From CADEED01 sp963839685 (lineage in GTDB: Bacteria; Pseudomonadota; Gammaproteobacteria; Steroidobacterales; Steroidobacteraceae): DNA of 64,000 bases. Under the pieces are notes generated by a model, which was not told the DNA's origin, did no database searches, and worked only from the letters and a program-made list of their open reading frames with translations. The stretch spans positions 248,001-312,000 of the forward strand of contig CAWIVS010000001.1 of NCBI GenBank assembly GCA_963839685.1, written 5' to 3'. The translations under genes were made by a program, and so were the position numbers. Below, piece by piece: positions 8,085 through 17,965 of the stretch (positions are counted from its first letter, which is position 1; each line of letters begins with the position of its first letter).

Positions 8085-10765
8085 CCTGAGGAAGGTGGCG
8101 ATGTCCGCCACTTGCTGAGCGGACAGGCCTAACTGCTCCGCGCTCATCATGAGCGAACGCCCCAGCCGCTTGCGCTCCTTGACCATGCTCGCCGGGATCA
8201 GCTGCGTCACGCCGCCGGTGCACTGGATGATGAGCGGATCGCCGCCGCTCAACAGCAACCCGTGCAGCTTTGCGCCCGTCCAGCAGCGTCACTTCCATGC
8301 CTTCATATCCGTGCGCGATGTCATTGGAAGGATTCACGATTGCGGTAATCACGGTTTCCCGCGTCTGGCGGCTGGCAAATCCATCGAGCGCAGGGCCGTA
8401 GTCGACCCCTTCACCACCGACCCGATGGCACATCCGGCAGGCAACGGCCGCGGTGGCGCCCTGCTTCGCATTGCCGCGCAGCTTCGCGATGTCGGCCACC
8501 GTCGGCAGCGTCGAGGTCGCCGCGGGCGCCGGAACGGTGATGTCCTTGACCGTCACTGTGGCCGGATCGAATAAACCTCGGCGCTTGAGCTCGGCGTCGA
8601 TCCCGGCCTCCGCCCAGCGCGAATCCTTGTAGTTGAGCAGCCACCACAGCGCCGGGTTATCGCGCAGATCCTTGCCACCGCCCTGCGCCACATCGAGCAG
8701 CGCGAACGCCGCCTCACGGGTCGGGATGAAGCCCAGCGCGGTGATGGCCCGGGTGCGTTCGCTCACGGGCAACGCGTCCGACTGGGCGCGCGCCGCGAAC
8801 GCGGGCACCGCCGCACGCGGCGTCAGTCTCCACACCAGATCCGCATAACTTCGCGGCCACTTCGCTGCGTCAGCGCCGGGCGCCGTCGCGGCCAGCGCCG
8901 CAAAGAGCGCCTCTTCCTTGTGTGTCGCGCCGGTTCCCCAGGCTTCGAGCAGACTGCGGTCGTTGCCGTCGTAACCCTGGGCCAGCGTCAGCAGCACCTC
9001 GCGCGCCGCCTCGAATGGCACGTCGCGCTGTGACAGCGCCACTTCGCGCCGCACCGCGGGTGAAGGATCACGCGCCAGCCGCGCCGCATGCCGTTGCGCG
9101 GTACCCACTTGCCGCAGGGCTCGATAAGCCGTGACGCGCAGGTTAGCGTCCGGGTTGTCCAGCAACCCCTCGACACGCGCGAGACCGTCGGCGCCCAATC
9201 GCGTCAGCAGCCACACGGCGCGCGCACGCACATACGGATTGCCGTCATCGAGGAGCGCCTGCACGGGCGCCAGCGCGGCCGCCCCGCGTACCGCGAGGCC
9301 GTTGAAACCCAGCGTGCGCACGTTGACAGCCGGGCTGCGCAGCGCCGTGAGCTGGCCTTCCACCGTCGTCGCATCGATTGCCGGCACGCGCGACACGAAA
9401 CCCCTGGGCGCAATGCGGTAGATAGCTCCCGAGGTGGTGTCGTCCTTGTCGTCGTGACCGCCCACTCGCGGATCGAACCAGTCGGCTACATAGATCGCGC
9501 CATCCGGTCCCACGGCCACATCCGATGGTCGGAAGAACGTCTGGATCTCCTCGTTGACCTTGCCACCCTTGAAGTCCGTGCCGGCGAAGGCCTGCGCTTT
9601 GTTGCTGGTGAGGAAGTCAAAGCGCTCCAGCTGGTATCCGGCGCCGGCGGGTTTGGGAAAGTAGCCGAAGATCGTGTTGCGCGCGGCCTCGGCGGACAGC
9701 AACAGCCCGCGGTACTTCACGCCGAGTCCGTCGCCCTCGTTGAAGACGATGCCGGTCGGTGCGCCACCGCCGTATACATCGCCCGCGGGAATCACCCCCG
9801 GATCCTCCTGGCGCCATTCGGCGGTGGGAATCGACTGCCCGGGACGGCGATCCGCCTGCCAGTAGCGCTTGCCGTCGCGCGAGAAAAAACCGAAGTTGCC
9901 GTACTCCATCAGGAACGAGGTACGGCAGGCCGGCGGATCATCATTGTCGTTGTGGAAGATGTCACCGAAGCTGGTGACGGTTTGCTCGTAGCTGTTGCGG
10001 AAGTTGAAGCCGAGAATTTCGACGCCCGTGCCGTCGGGCTGCATGCGCGCGGAAAAACCGCCGACGTACACATGCCCATCGTCGCTGCGCGCTCCCGCGT
10101 ACGCCGGCGGCGCGAACCCGGACACCGGCATTGCGCCGCCATCGGGCACCGGGTTGTAGGCGCTGCCGATGCGGAACGTCCGGCCACCGCGGTCGGTGAA
10201 GAACGCGCCGGCATTGCCATTGCTGAAATACCAGCGGCCGTCAGGACCGAAGGTCACTGAATGCAGCGCGTGATCGTGATTGCGTCCGTCGAAACCCGAC
10301 AGCAGCACTTCGCGCTTGTCGACTGCCGGATCGAATTTCCGGTCGCGGTTCACGTCGGTGTACACGATGAGATCGGGCGCGTTCGAGACGATCACCTTGT
10401 TATCGAGCACTGCGATGCCGAGCGGGGCCACCAGCGTCGGCTCCTGCACGAACACGCTCGAGGAGTCGGCACGCCCATCGTGATCGGTATCCTCGAGCAC
10501 CACGACGCGATCGCCTTTCGCATCGCGATCCTTGTGGCGCCGGTAATTCACGCCTTCCGTCACCCACACGCGACCCTGCGCATCGATGTCGATGTTGGTG
10601 GGGTTCCTGAGTTGCGGCGATTGCGCCCACACGGTCACCTGCAAGACCCGCGGGCACGGTGAAGATGTCGAGCGGCACGAGCCTTGGCGGCTCGGCGGGA
10701 TGCGCCGGCATGCCGGTCATCAACAACGACGCGCCGAACGCGAGCAATGCGAGATCAGAACGCAT
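8082..10765 (-). CDS. PVC-type membrane-bound dehydrogenase with HEAT repeats and C-terminal cytochrome c (two frame breaks)
   Basis: A secreted or periplasmic protein of about 890 aa. It has a signal peptide (MRSDLALLAFGASLLMTG...HPA), an N-terminal beta-propeller typical of PVC-type haem-binding dehydrogenases (NPTNIDIDAQGRVWVTEG...), HEAT-like repeats in the middle and a C-terminal cytochrome c site CRMCH. One extra base near 10645 separates the signal peptide from the propeller. Another near 8270 separates LLDGRK from the true C-terminus (LHGLLLSGGDPLIIQ...FLR). Both look like sequencing errors. The ATG at 10765 overlaps the end of the upstream isomerase gene by 11 nt. Likely role: oxidation of a sugar or alcohol feeding electrons to c-type haem. 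Confidence 0.8.
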
Positions 10766-11648
10766 CGGCGGCCACGTACGCGTCGATCAAAGCCTGCTCG
10801 CCTTCCTTGCCGGGCTTCGCATTGCCGTGCTCCATGCCAAACACGCCGTCGAAACCCTTGTCGCGGATGTGGCGGAAGATGTTGCGGTAGTTCATTTCGC
10901 CGGTGCCCGGTTCCTTGCGACCGGGATTGTCGCCAATCTGGAAGTACGCGATCTCGCTCCAGGTCTGGTCGATGTGCGCGATGATGTCGCCCTCGTTGCG
11001 CTGCATGTGATACATGTCGTAGAGGATCTTGCAGGCCGGACTATCTACCGCGCGGCAAAGGGCGTAGGCCTGATCCGAGGTGCGCAGGAACAGATCCGGG
11101 TTGTCCGACAACGGCTCGAGCACCATGCACAGGTTGTGAGGCGCGAGGATTTTCGCGCCCGCGCGCAGCACGTCGATGACATTGCCCATCTGGATGCCCA
11201 TCGGCAACTTGCGCTCGAAGTACCCCGGCACCACGGTGGCCCAGCGCGCATTGACTCGTTTGCCGACCTCCACTGCCGCGCGACAGGTAGACAGGAACTG
11301 GTCGCTGAACTCCGCCTTGCCCGTGGCGAGCGAGGTCTTCCAGTTGTCACCGCCGTCGATGACGAATACCCCCATGGTCATGCCGAGACGCGCAAGCGTT
11401 GCGCCGATCTTCGCCTGCACCTCCACGGGCCGGCCCATGAGCCCGTTGTCTTCGAGTGCGGTGAATCCCTGCGCGGCCATGAACTCCAGTTGCGCGACGA
11501 GATCTTCGCCCGCATGCGCCTTGAACATGCCGAAGTGCGGCGCGTAGCGCAGCTGAAACTTGCGCTTCGCTGCGGCGGCCTTCGCGGCGGCAGAGGCCAC
11601 CAGCGCCGCGCTCACGGACTGCAAGATGAATTGTCGCCGGCTGGACAT
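10755..11648 (-). CDS. Hydroxypyruvate isomerase-like TIM-barrel protein, exported
   Basis: 297 aa, Hyi / xylose-isomerase-like barrel (AP-endonuclease 2 superfamily). A Tat-like leader MSSRRQFILQSVSAALVASAA indicates export. Family features include FTALEDNGLMGRP, LEPLSDNPDLFL, KILYDMYHMQRNEGD, YFQIGDNPGRKEPGTGEMNY and FGMEHGNAKPG, with the metal-binding Glu, Asp and His residues in these segments. It is coupled to the PVC-type dehydrogenase gene (11-nt overlap) and follows the GH97 gene by 14 nt, so all three may act on a sugar or sugar acid in the periplasm. Confidence 0.85.
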   Translation of the reverse strand: MSSRRQFILQSVSAALVASAAAKAAAAKRKFQLRYAPHFGMFKAHAGEDLVAQLEFMAAQGFTALEDNGLMGRPVEVQAKIGATLARLGMTMGVFVIDGGDNWKTSLATGKAEFSDQFLSTCRAAVEVGKRVNARWATVVPGYFERKLPMGIQMGNVIDVLRAGAKILAPHNLCMVLEPLSDNPDLFLRTSDQAYALCRAVDSPACKILYDMYHMQRNEGDIIAHIDQTWSEIAYFQIGDNPGRKEPGTGEMNYRNIFRHIRDKGFDGVFGMEHGNAKPGKEGEQALIDAYVAADAF

Positions 11649-11662
11649 GATGATCCCCCTCT

Positions 11663-13618
11663 TCAGCGCGCGATTCGTACCGCAGCGCCACCGGACGCGG
11701 CGAGCTTCAGTTTCAATGTGTCAGTCTTCGCAACGTCGCGCGCGCTCGCGTTGAGTGTCGTCGGTGTAGCGCCATCCTCGTAGACCTTCGCCTTGAACTT
11801 GCCGTCGCCCAGGAAGCCGAGCCCCACGGAAATCTCCCGCGGTTGTTCGTTGCCCATGGCGCCGATGTACCAATCCTTGCCCTTGCGCCGCGCGACCACC
11901 ACGTAATCGTCGATGTCGCCCGCGAGAAACCGCGTTTCGTCCCACACCGTCGGCACGACTTTCACGAAGTCGAAGCCCGCGGCGTTTTCATACGCATCGG
12001 GGCTGTCGGCGACCATCTGGAACGGGCTCTCGTACACCACGAACATCGCCAGGCCGTGACCGCGCGTGGTCTGCACCTGCGGCGGGCTGTTGATCACCTG
12101 GAAATCAGCCGGGGTCGCATTGCGAAAACCGCCCGGCGTGTAGTCGAGGGGTCCGAGCAGCATGCGCGTGTACGCCAGGCTCACGTTGTGGGTCGCGGTG
12201 ACGCGCCGGCTCCACTTGTTGTACTCCGCACCCATGATGCCTTCCTGGGTGATGTAGTTGGGATAGGTGCGGTTGAGGCCGGCCGGTGGATAGGCGCCGT
12301 GCATGTCCACGAGCAGCTGGTGCTGCGCGGCCTTCTGCATGAGCTTGTGGTAGTAGTCGACCATCTGCTGGTCGTTGCGATCCATGAAGTCGACCTTGAT
12401 GCCCTTGATGCCCCATTTCTGGTACTGCGCGAGCGCGGCATCCATCTGGCGGTCGAGCAGCGACCACTGCACCCACAGCCACAGTCCGACTTTCTTCTTC
12501 TTCGCGTAATCGACCAGCGCCGGCATGTCGATATCGGGCTTTGACTTCGTGACGTCCGCGTTGTCGGGCGCCCGGCCGCCGCTGCCCGAATTGAGGCACC
12601 AGCCCTCGTCGATCATCATGTATTCAAAACCGGCCGCGCCGGCGAAATCGACGTAGCGTTTGATGGTCGGCATATCCGTGCCGCCCTTGTCGGGCGGCGG
12701 CAGGTACGGACCCGACCACCAGTCCCAGGCGGTCTTGCCGGGCCTGATCCACGCCGTGTCGAATGCCGGCCCGGGATTGAGGTTGCCGATGAGATTGGAC
12801 TCGATGAGCGAGCCGAGCTTGTCGCCCAGCATGATCACGCGCCAGGGCGAGCCGGCGCCCGCGGTGCCGATGTCGACGCGCGCGATCAGCGATCGGTCGT
12901 CGAGTCGCGGCGAAAGGCGTGACTGCACGCCGGGCTTGCCGTCGCCGCGGCCCGCGAGATACAGGCCGCCGTAGTCGCGCAGGTCTGCCTCCGCAATCGC
13001 AAAGGCATTGCTGACGGTGCGGCACACCAGCGGCAGGTCGTAGGTATTGTGTTCGCGAATCCGGCTGGCACGAACCGGATCGAATTCACCCTCGTGGCTG
13101 GAATCGAAGCGTCCGACGTTGAAACCATGGCAGTTGAAGTCGGCGCCGAACGTGAACTCGATGTCTTCGTTGCGCACCTGCAGCGTCTTGAGACCCGCAG
13201 CGGCGGGAACGAGGTAGCGGAACGCGACGCCGTCGTCATAGGCGCGGAAAATCCAGCGCAGCGATGACACCGCGCCCGAGCGCGGCGCGACGTCGATGGT
13301 CAGCTCGTCGAACCGATCGACGGCTTCCGCCGCCTTGGTGGCGACCAGCTTGTGGACCGCATTGACCGAGCGCGGGGTAAAGCCGCGAATGTCGACACTC
13401 GAGACGTCACCTTCGGCCAGGCGCAGGCGCAATTGGGAATTGGCGATGACGGTCTCGCCGTTGCGTTCAATGGCGTATGTGAGGTGACCGGCATCATTGC
13501 GGCCGACCTTCAGGGCGATGCGGCCGTCCGGCGAACGAACGGTGACCGGCAGCTTCTGGGAAAACGCGGGTGCGGCTAACAGCACCACTGACAACGTGGC
13601 AAACGTCCATCGGTTCAT
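11663..13618 (-). CDS. Glycoside hydrolase family 97 (alpha-galactosidase/alpha-glucosidase type)
   Basis: 651 aa with a signal peptide (MNRWTFATLSVVLLAAPAFSQ). It has an N-terminal GH97 beta-sandwich, a central (beta/alpha)8 barrel starting near WDWWSGPY, and a C-terminal beta domain. GH97 landmarks are YMMIDEGWC, GIKGIKVDFMDRNDQQMVDY, HGAYPPAGLNRTYPNYI and EGIMGAEYNKW. The Asp in KVDFMDR is where retaining GH97 alpha-galactosidases carry their nucleophile, so a retaining alpha-galactosidase is favoured over a SusB-like inverting enzyme. The start is the ATG directly before the signal peptide; sequence further upstream overlaps the 3' end of the nitrate reductase gene. Confidence 0.88.
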   Translation of the reverse strand: MNRWTFATLSVVLLAAPAFSQKLPVTVRSPDGRIALKVGRNDAGHLTYAIERNGETVIANSQLRLRLAEGDVSSVDIRGFTPRSVNAVHKLVATKAAEAVDRFDELTIDVAPRSGAVSSLRWIFRAYDDGVAFRYLVPAAAGLKTLQVRNEDIEFTFGADFNCHGFNVGRFDSSHEGEFDPVRASRIREHNTYDLPLVCRTVSNAFAIAEADLRDYGGLYLAGRGDGKPGVQSRLSPRLDDRSLIARVDIGTAGAGSPWRVIMLGDKLGSLIESNLIGNLNPGPAFDTAWIRPGKTAWDWWSGPYLPPPDKGGTDMPTIKRYVDFAGAAGFEYMMIDEGWCLNSGSGGRAPDNADVTKSKPDIDMPALVDYAKKKKVGLWLWVQWSLLDRQMDAALAQYQKWGIKGIKVDFMDRNDQQMVDYYHKLMQKAAQHQLLVDMHGAYPPAGLNRTYPNYITQEGIMGAEYNKWSRRVTATHNVSLAYTRMLLGPLDYTPGGFRNATPADFQVINSPPQVQTTRGHGLAMFVVYESPFQMVADSPDAYENAAGFDFVKVVPTVWDETRFLAGDIDDYVVVARRKGKDWYIGAMGNEQPREISVGLGFLGDGKFKAKVYEDGATPTTLNASARDVAKTDTLKLKLAASGGAAVRIAR

Positions 13619-16421
13619 GCATCCCCCTGATTTCACGCAGCGCGCAGCATAGACGGGGTTGGCAAATGGGGACACTCCCCAATTGCCAGAAAAAGGGGCC
13701 GGACCTGAAGACGGTCGACAAATCAGGAATGTCCCCATTTCTCCCTTTCGCCGGGAGGGCGCGCGCGTGCGAAATGATGGCCTGGATCTCGCCGACGCAG
13801 GAGCCACAGTTCGTGCCGCATTTGAGGCGCTTGCCGATCATGGCGGGCGTGGCCATCGGCCCCAGCTCGCGCGCGCAGGCAGCGATTGGATTGTGCCCCA
13901 CCCCAAAACAGGAACACACCAGCGCTCCCGCGTCGGAACCCGCAAGCGCGCGACCCGCGAGCAGGCTGCCGCGCGCGGCTGCGTCGAGCTTCGGAGCGGC
14001 GAACATCCTGGCGAGCCAGGCGCGCTCGGGCAGGGATGGTGTCGGCGCGGCGTACAGGCAGCCCTGGAGCCGCTCGTCCACGAACCATGCCGCGCGATAC
14101 ACGAGGCGTGCCGAATCGCGATATTCGATCCAGTCGACCGAGTCCCCGTCGCCGGCCGGCACACCTGCGAGGTGACGTGCTTCGAGCGACCAGTCGGCGG
14201 GATTGCTGCCCGCGAGCTCGTAGCGCAGGAATTGTTCGCCGGTGACACGCACCCACCAGCGCGTCCGCGGTGGCGGCAGCGGATTTCGCGTGAGCATCAC
14301 GCCGTACCAGTCGGCCGCGAAGTGTTCGATGCAGACGGGAGTATGCTTGAGTTCCGGCTCGCCGGAGATGGGATCGACCACCGGGTTGGTCACGACGCCC
14401 ACCCGCGCATCCGAGGCGAAAGCGCGGTTCCAGTGAATCGGCGCGAACACCATTCCTGGCGGCACGTCGGCGCCGCTGCGCACGCGCGCCACCATGGATC
14501 CCCAGCGCGATCGCAGCGTGGCCAACGACCCGTCGCGCACCGCGAAACGCAACGCGTCGGCGGTGTTGATCTCGGCAAAGGGTTCGGCGATATGCGCCGA
14601 CAGGCGCGCGGACTTGGCGGTGCGCGTCATGGTGTGCCAGTGATCGCGTACCCGTCCGGTGTTGAGCACCAGCGGGAATTCCTGCGTGGGCGCGTGCTCT
14701 GGAGCCCGCGGTGTCAGCGCGACGAAGCGCGCACGTCCGTCCGCGTGCAGGAACTTTCCGTCCGCAAACATCGGACCGCGTGCGGATTCGCGTGAATGAG
14801 CCATGGGCCAGGCCGCCGGCTGCCAGTTGATGTATTCGCTGGCGGTGATGTCGGCCCAGGCGCCGAGGTCGAGTGCGCGGCGGCCATCATTGTGATACGC
14901 GGTGAGCCGCGCATGCTCGCGGAAGATTTCATGTGGCGAGACGAAATCAAAACCGGAGAAGCCCATGGCCCGCGCCACGTCGCAGATCGTGCGCCAGTCG
15001 GCGCGCGCGTCGCCGGGCGCGGGGAGGAACTGGCGCTGCCGGGAGATGGTGCGATCGGAATTCGTGACCGTGCCGTCCTTCTCGCCCCAGGCGAGGGCCG
15101 GCAGCAGGACGTGTGCGAGCCCGGCCGTGTCGGTATTCGCAACCACGTCCGACACCACCACGAATTCGCACTTGCTCAACGCGACTTTCACCTTGTCGGC
15201 GTCCGGCAGACTAACTACCGGGTTGGTCGCCATGATCCAGACGGCCTTGATGCGCCCGTCGTGGATGCGGTCGAACATTTCCACCGCCTTCGGGCCCTGG
15301 CGGGTGGGCGTGGCAGGACAATCCCAGAAGCGCTGCACATCGGCGCGGCCGGTTTCATTCTCGATATCGATGTGTGCGGCGAGCGTGTTGGCGAAGCCGC
15401 CGACTTCCCGGCCACCCATGGCGTTGGGCTGGCCGGTGACCGAGAACGGCCCGGCACCCGGCTTGCCGATGCGGCCGGTGGCGAGATGACAGTTGATGAT
15501 GGCGTTGACCTTGTCGGTGCCCGACGAGCTCTGGTTCACGCCCTGCGAGAACGCGGTGATGACCGCCGGCGTCACTGCGAACAGCTCGAAAAACTTGCGC
15601 AGGCCGTCGACGGAGAGCCCGCAGGCGCGCGCCGTCGTCTCGAGTGAGCCGCCTCCGGCGCGTGCGGCCGCGAGCGCCTCTTCCCAGCCGCGCGTGTGCG
15701 CGTCGATGAAGGCGCGGTCCAGGTGCCCGTGCTCGGCCAGCCAGACCAGCAAGCCGTTGAACAGGTGCACGTCGCTGCCGGCGACCAGGGGCAGATGCAG
15801 ATCCGCGAGTTGCGTCGTGGCCGTTTGGCGCGGATCGAGCGCCACGATCTTCATGCCCGCCCGGCGCTCGCGCGCAGCCGTCAATCGTTGCAACAGGATC
15901 GGGTGACACCACGCCGTGTTGGAGCCGACCAGCACCACGAGATCGGTCTCCTCCAGGTCCTCGTAACTCACCGGCACCACGTCTTCACCGAAGGCACGCT
16001 TGTGACCCGCGACGGCCGAAGCCATGCACAGGCGCGAATTGGTATCGATGTTGGCGGCGCCGATGTAGCCCTTCATGAGCTTGTTGGCGACGTAGTAGTC
16101 CTCGGTGAGGAGCTGACCCGATACGTAAAAGGCTACCGATTCCGGGCCATCGGTCTGGATGTGGCGGCGGAATTCACCGGCGACTGTGGCAATGGCTTCG
16201 GGCCACGTGGCGCGATTGCCGCGCACCTGCGGATACAGCAGTCGGTCTTCGAGACCGACGGTCTCGCCCAGCGCGCTGCCCTTCACGCACAACTTGCCGC
16301 GATTGGCGGGGTGCGCCGGATCGCCGCGCACCTCGACCGCGTCCTTGTGGCGCGAGGCCAGCACACCGCAACCGACACCGCAGTAGGGACAGGTGGTTCG
16401 TGTCGAAGTCGCGATACTCAA
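13494..16421 (-). CDS. nasA: Assimilatory nitrate reductase catalytic subunit (3' end uncertain)
   Basis: Molybdopterin nitrate reductase that reduces nitrate to nitrite in the cytoplasm. The N-terminal 4Fe-4S motif is CPYCGVGCGV...GKLCVKG, followed by the molybdopterin domains (SRLCMASAVAGHKRAFG; GVNQSSSGTDKVNAI; ATNPVVSLPD). A C-terminal BFD-like [2Fe-2S] domain reads CSCFGVGHN...CGTNCGSC, as in NasA/NarB of the single-subunit class. Homology ends near 13750. The remaining ~85 codons run through a GGGGAC repeat and the start of the GH97 gene and are probably not native. The start is TTG at 16421, 3 nt after the NirD-FAD stop. It is the third gene of the nas operon. Confidence 0.9.
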   Translation of the reverse strand: MSIATSTRTTCPYCGVGCGVLASRHKDAVEVRGDPAHPANRGKLCVKGSALGETVGLEDRLLYPQVRGNRATWPEAIATVAGEFRRHIQTDGPESVAFYVSGQLLTEDYYVANKLMKGYIGAANIDTNSRLCMASAVAGHKRAFGEDVVPVSYEDLEETDLVVLVGSNTAWCHPILLQRLTAARERRAGMKIVALDPRQTATTQLADLHLPLVAGSDVHLFNGLLVWLAEHGHLDRAFIDAHTRGWEEALAAARAGGGSLETTARACGLSVDGLRKFFELFAVTPAVITAFSQGVNQSSSGTDKVNAIINCHLATGRIGKPGAGPFSVTGQPNAMGGREVGGFANTLAAHIDIENETGRADVQRFWDCPATPTRQGPKAVEMFDRIHDGRIKAVWIMATNPVVSLPDADKVKVALSKCEFVVVSDVVANTDTAGLAHVLLPALAWGEKDGTVTNSDRTISRQRQFLPAPGDARADWRTICDVARAMGFSGFDFVSPHEIFREHARLTAYHNDGRRALDLGAWADITASEYINWQPAAWPMAHSRESARGPMFADGKFLHADGRARFVALTPRAPEHAPTQEFPLVLNTGRVRDHWHTMTRTAKSARLSAHIAEPFAEINTADALRFAVRDGSLATLRSRWGSMVARVRSGADVPPGMVFAPIHWNRAFASDARVGVVTNPVVDPISGEPELKHTPVCIEHFAADWYGVMLTRNPLPPPRTRWWVRVTGEQFLRYELAGSNPADWSLEARHLAGVPAGDGDSVDWIEYRDSARLVYRAAWFVDERLQGCLYAAPTPSLPERAWLARMFAAPKLDAAARGSLLAGRALAGSDAGALVCSCFGVGHNPIAACARELGPMATPAMIGKRLKCGTNCGSCVGEIQAIISHARALPAKGRNGDIPDLSTVFRSGPFFWQLGSVPICQPRLCCALREIRGMHEPMDVCHVVSGAVSRTRVFPEAAGHRSFAGRPHRPEGRPQ
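13664..13740. repeat. GGGGAC inverted repeat, copy 2
   Basis: AAATGGGGACACTCCCC at 13664-13680 faces GGAATGTCCCCATTT ending at 13740, separated by about 45 bases. It has the same arms as copy 1 at 8036 but a longer centre. It lies between the end of nitrate reductase homology and the GH97 start codon, and probably explains why the nitrate reductase frame lacks a nearby stop. Confidence 0.65.
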
Positions 16422-16424
16422 TTC

Positions 16425-17965
16425 TTATGCAGCCGCCGGTGCGTCGAACAGCAGCTGGTCGCGGATCGGCCCGACGTCGGCCTGCTCGGCGATCAGCTCC
16501 TTGAGTCGCGCCGCCTCGCGCGTGTCGCCGAATAACACTGCGCCGCAGATCCGGTTGCCTTCGAGAACCACACGCTTGTAGATGCCACGGCGGCGATCCG
16601 ATAACACCAGCGACTCACGCGTCGGGCTCTCGGAGAAATCGCCGGCCGAAAAAACTTCGATACCCGACACCTTGAGCTGCGTTGCATTGAGGGCTCCCGA
16701 AAACCGCGACACGCCGATCTCGGCGATGTGTTGCGCGCAGATGCGCGCCTGCTCCCACAGCGGCGCCACCAGGCCGAAGGTCTGGCGGCGATGCTGCACG
16801 CATTCCCCCACGGCGTAGATGGCCGGGTCGTAGGTCTGGAGACAGTCATCAACCAGGATGCCGCGGTCGCAGGCCAGGTGCGCACGTTTGGCGAGCCCGA
16901 TGTTGGGCCGCACACCCACCGCCATGACCACGAGATCGGCCGCAATCTCCTCGCCACTCTCCAGGCGCAGGCCCGTGACACGCCCGGTGCCCAGGATGGC
17001 CTGTGACTGGCGCGCATGCGGAATTCGATGCCGCGCTTCTCCAGCGCCGACCTGAGCAGCGCGCCGGCCGGCGCGTCGAGCTGCCGCTCCATGAGCGTGT
17101 CGAGCAGGTGTACCACCGTGACATGCATGCCGCGCAGGGAAAGTCCGTGCGCGGCTTCCAGGCCTAACAACCCGCCGCCGATGACCACCGCGCGGCGCCC
17201 GTTCCCCGACGCCTCGAGCATGCGGTTGACATCGTCGAGGTCGCGGAACGTGAGCACGCCGGGCAGGTCCTTGCCCGGCAGCGGCAGCATGATGGGATCG
17301 GAACCGGTCGCGATCAGCAGACGGTCGTACGGCGCGATCGTGCCCTTGGCCGATCGAACCTGGCGCTTCTTGCGGTCGATCTCGACGATCGGGTCACCGG
17401 CATGCAGTGTGATGCCGCGCCTGGCGTACCAGTTCGGCCGATGCAGCATGATGTCGTCGGCCTGCGCCTCGCCGGCCAACACCGGCGACAGCAGGATGCG
17501 GTTGTAGTTGCCGCGCGGTTCGGAACCAAACACGGTGATGCTGAACCTGCCGGCCACGCCGAGTTTCAGCAGCTCCTCGACCGCGCGCATGCCGGCCATG
17601 CCGTTGCCGGCGACCACCAGGCGCATTTGACGCGTGCGCGGCACTTCCACCTGCACACGGCCGTCGACCACGCGCGCCGGATAGGCGGTGACGTTGAATG
17701 TCGAGTCCTCGATGCAGCGACCGCTGGTCAGCGCGAAATGATGCTTGTAGACAGGCGATGCGACCACGCGCTCGCCCTGCAGGCTGCCGGTGAGTCCGCG
17801 CGACAGCACGTTGGCGCGGCTCGCCGGATCGAAGTTGTCGAGCACGTAGACGCGTCCGTGTACCTGGAATATTGCGATCTGCCGCCCGCCGATCAGCGCA
17901 CCCACGCCAGTGCCCTCGACCAGGTCTTCGAGCGCGCAGACATCATGCCAACGTTCGCCGGTCAC
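16425..17965 (-). CDS. Nitrite reductase small subunit NirD fused to a NirB-like FAD oxidoreductase domain (one frame break)
   Basis: About 513 aa. Residues 1 to ~115 are a NirD-type Rieske-fold domain (QIAIFQVHGRVYVLDNFDPAS...GERVVASPVYKHHFALTSGRCIED) without the usual Rieske Cys/His ligands, as in NirD. The rest is an FAD/NAD(P) reductase resembling the N-terminal half of NirB (RLVVAGNGMAGMRAVEELL; LLIATGSDPIMLPLPGKDLPGV; VVIGGGLLGLEAAHGL; YAVGECVQHR). The frame breaks near 17005 (one base missing); the C-terminal part resumes at VMAVGVRPNIGL. GTG start overlaps the NirB stop as GTGA. Likely role: small subunit plus extra electron input for assimilatory nitrite or nitrate reduction. Confidence 0.82.
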
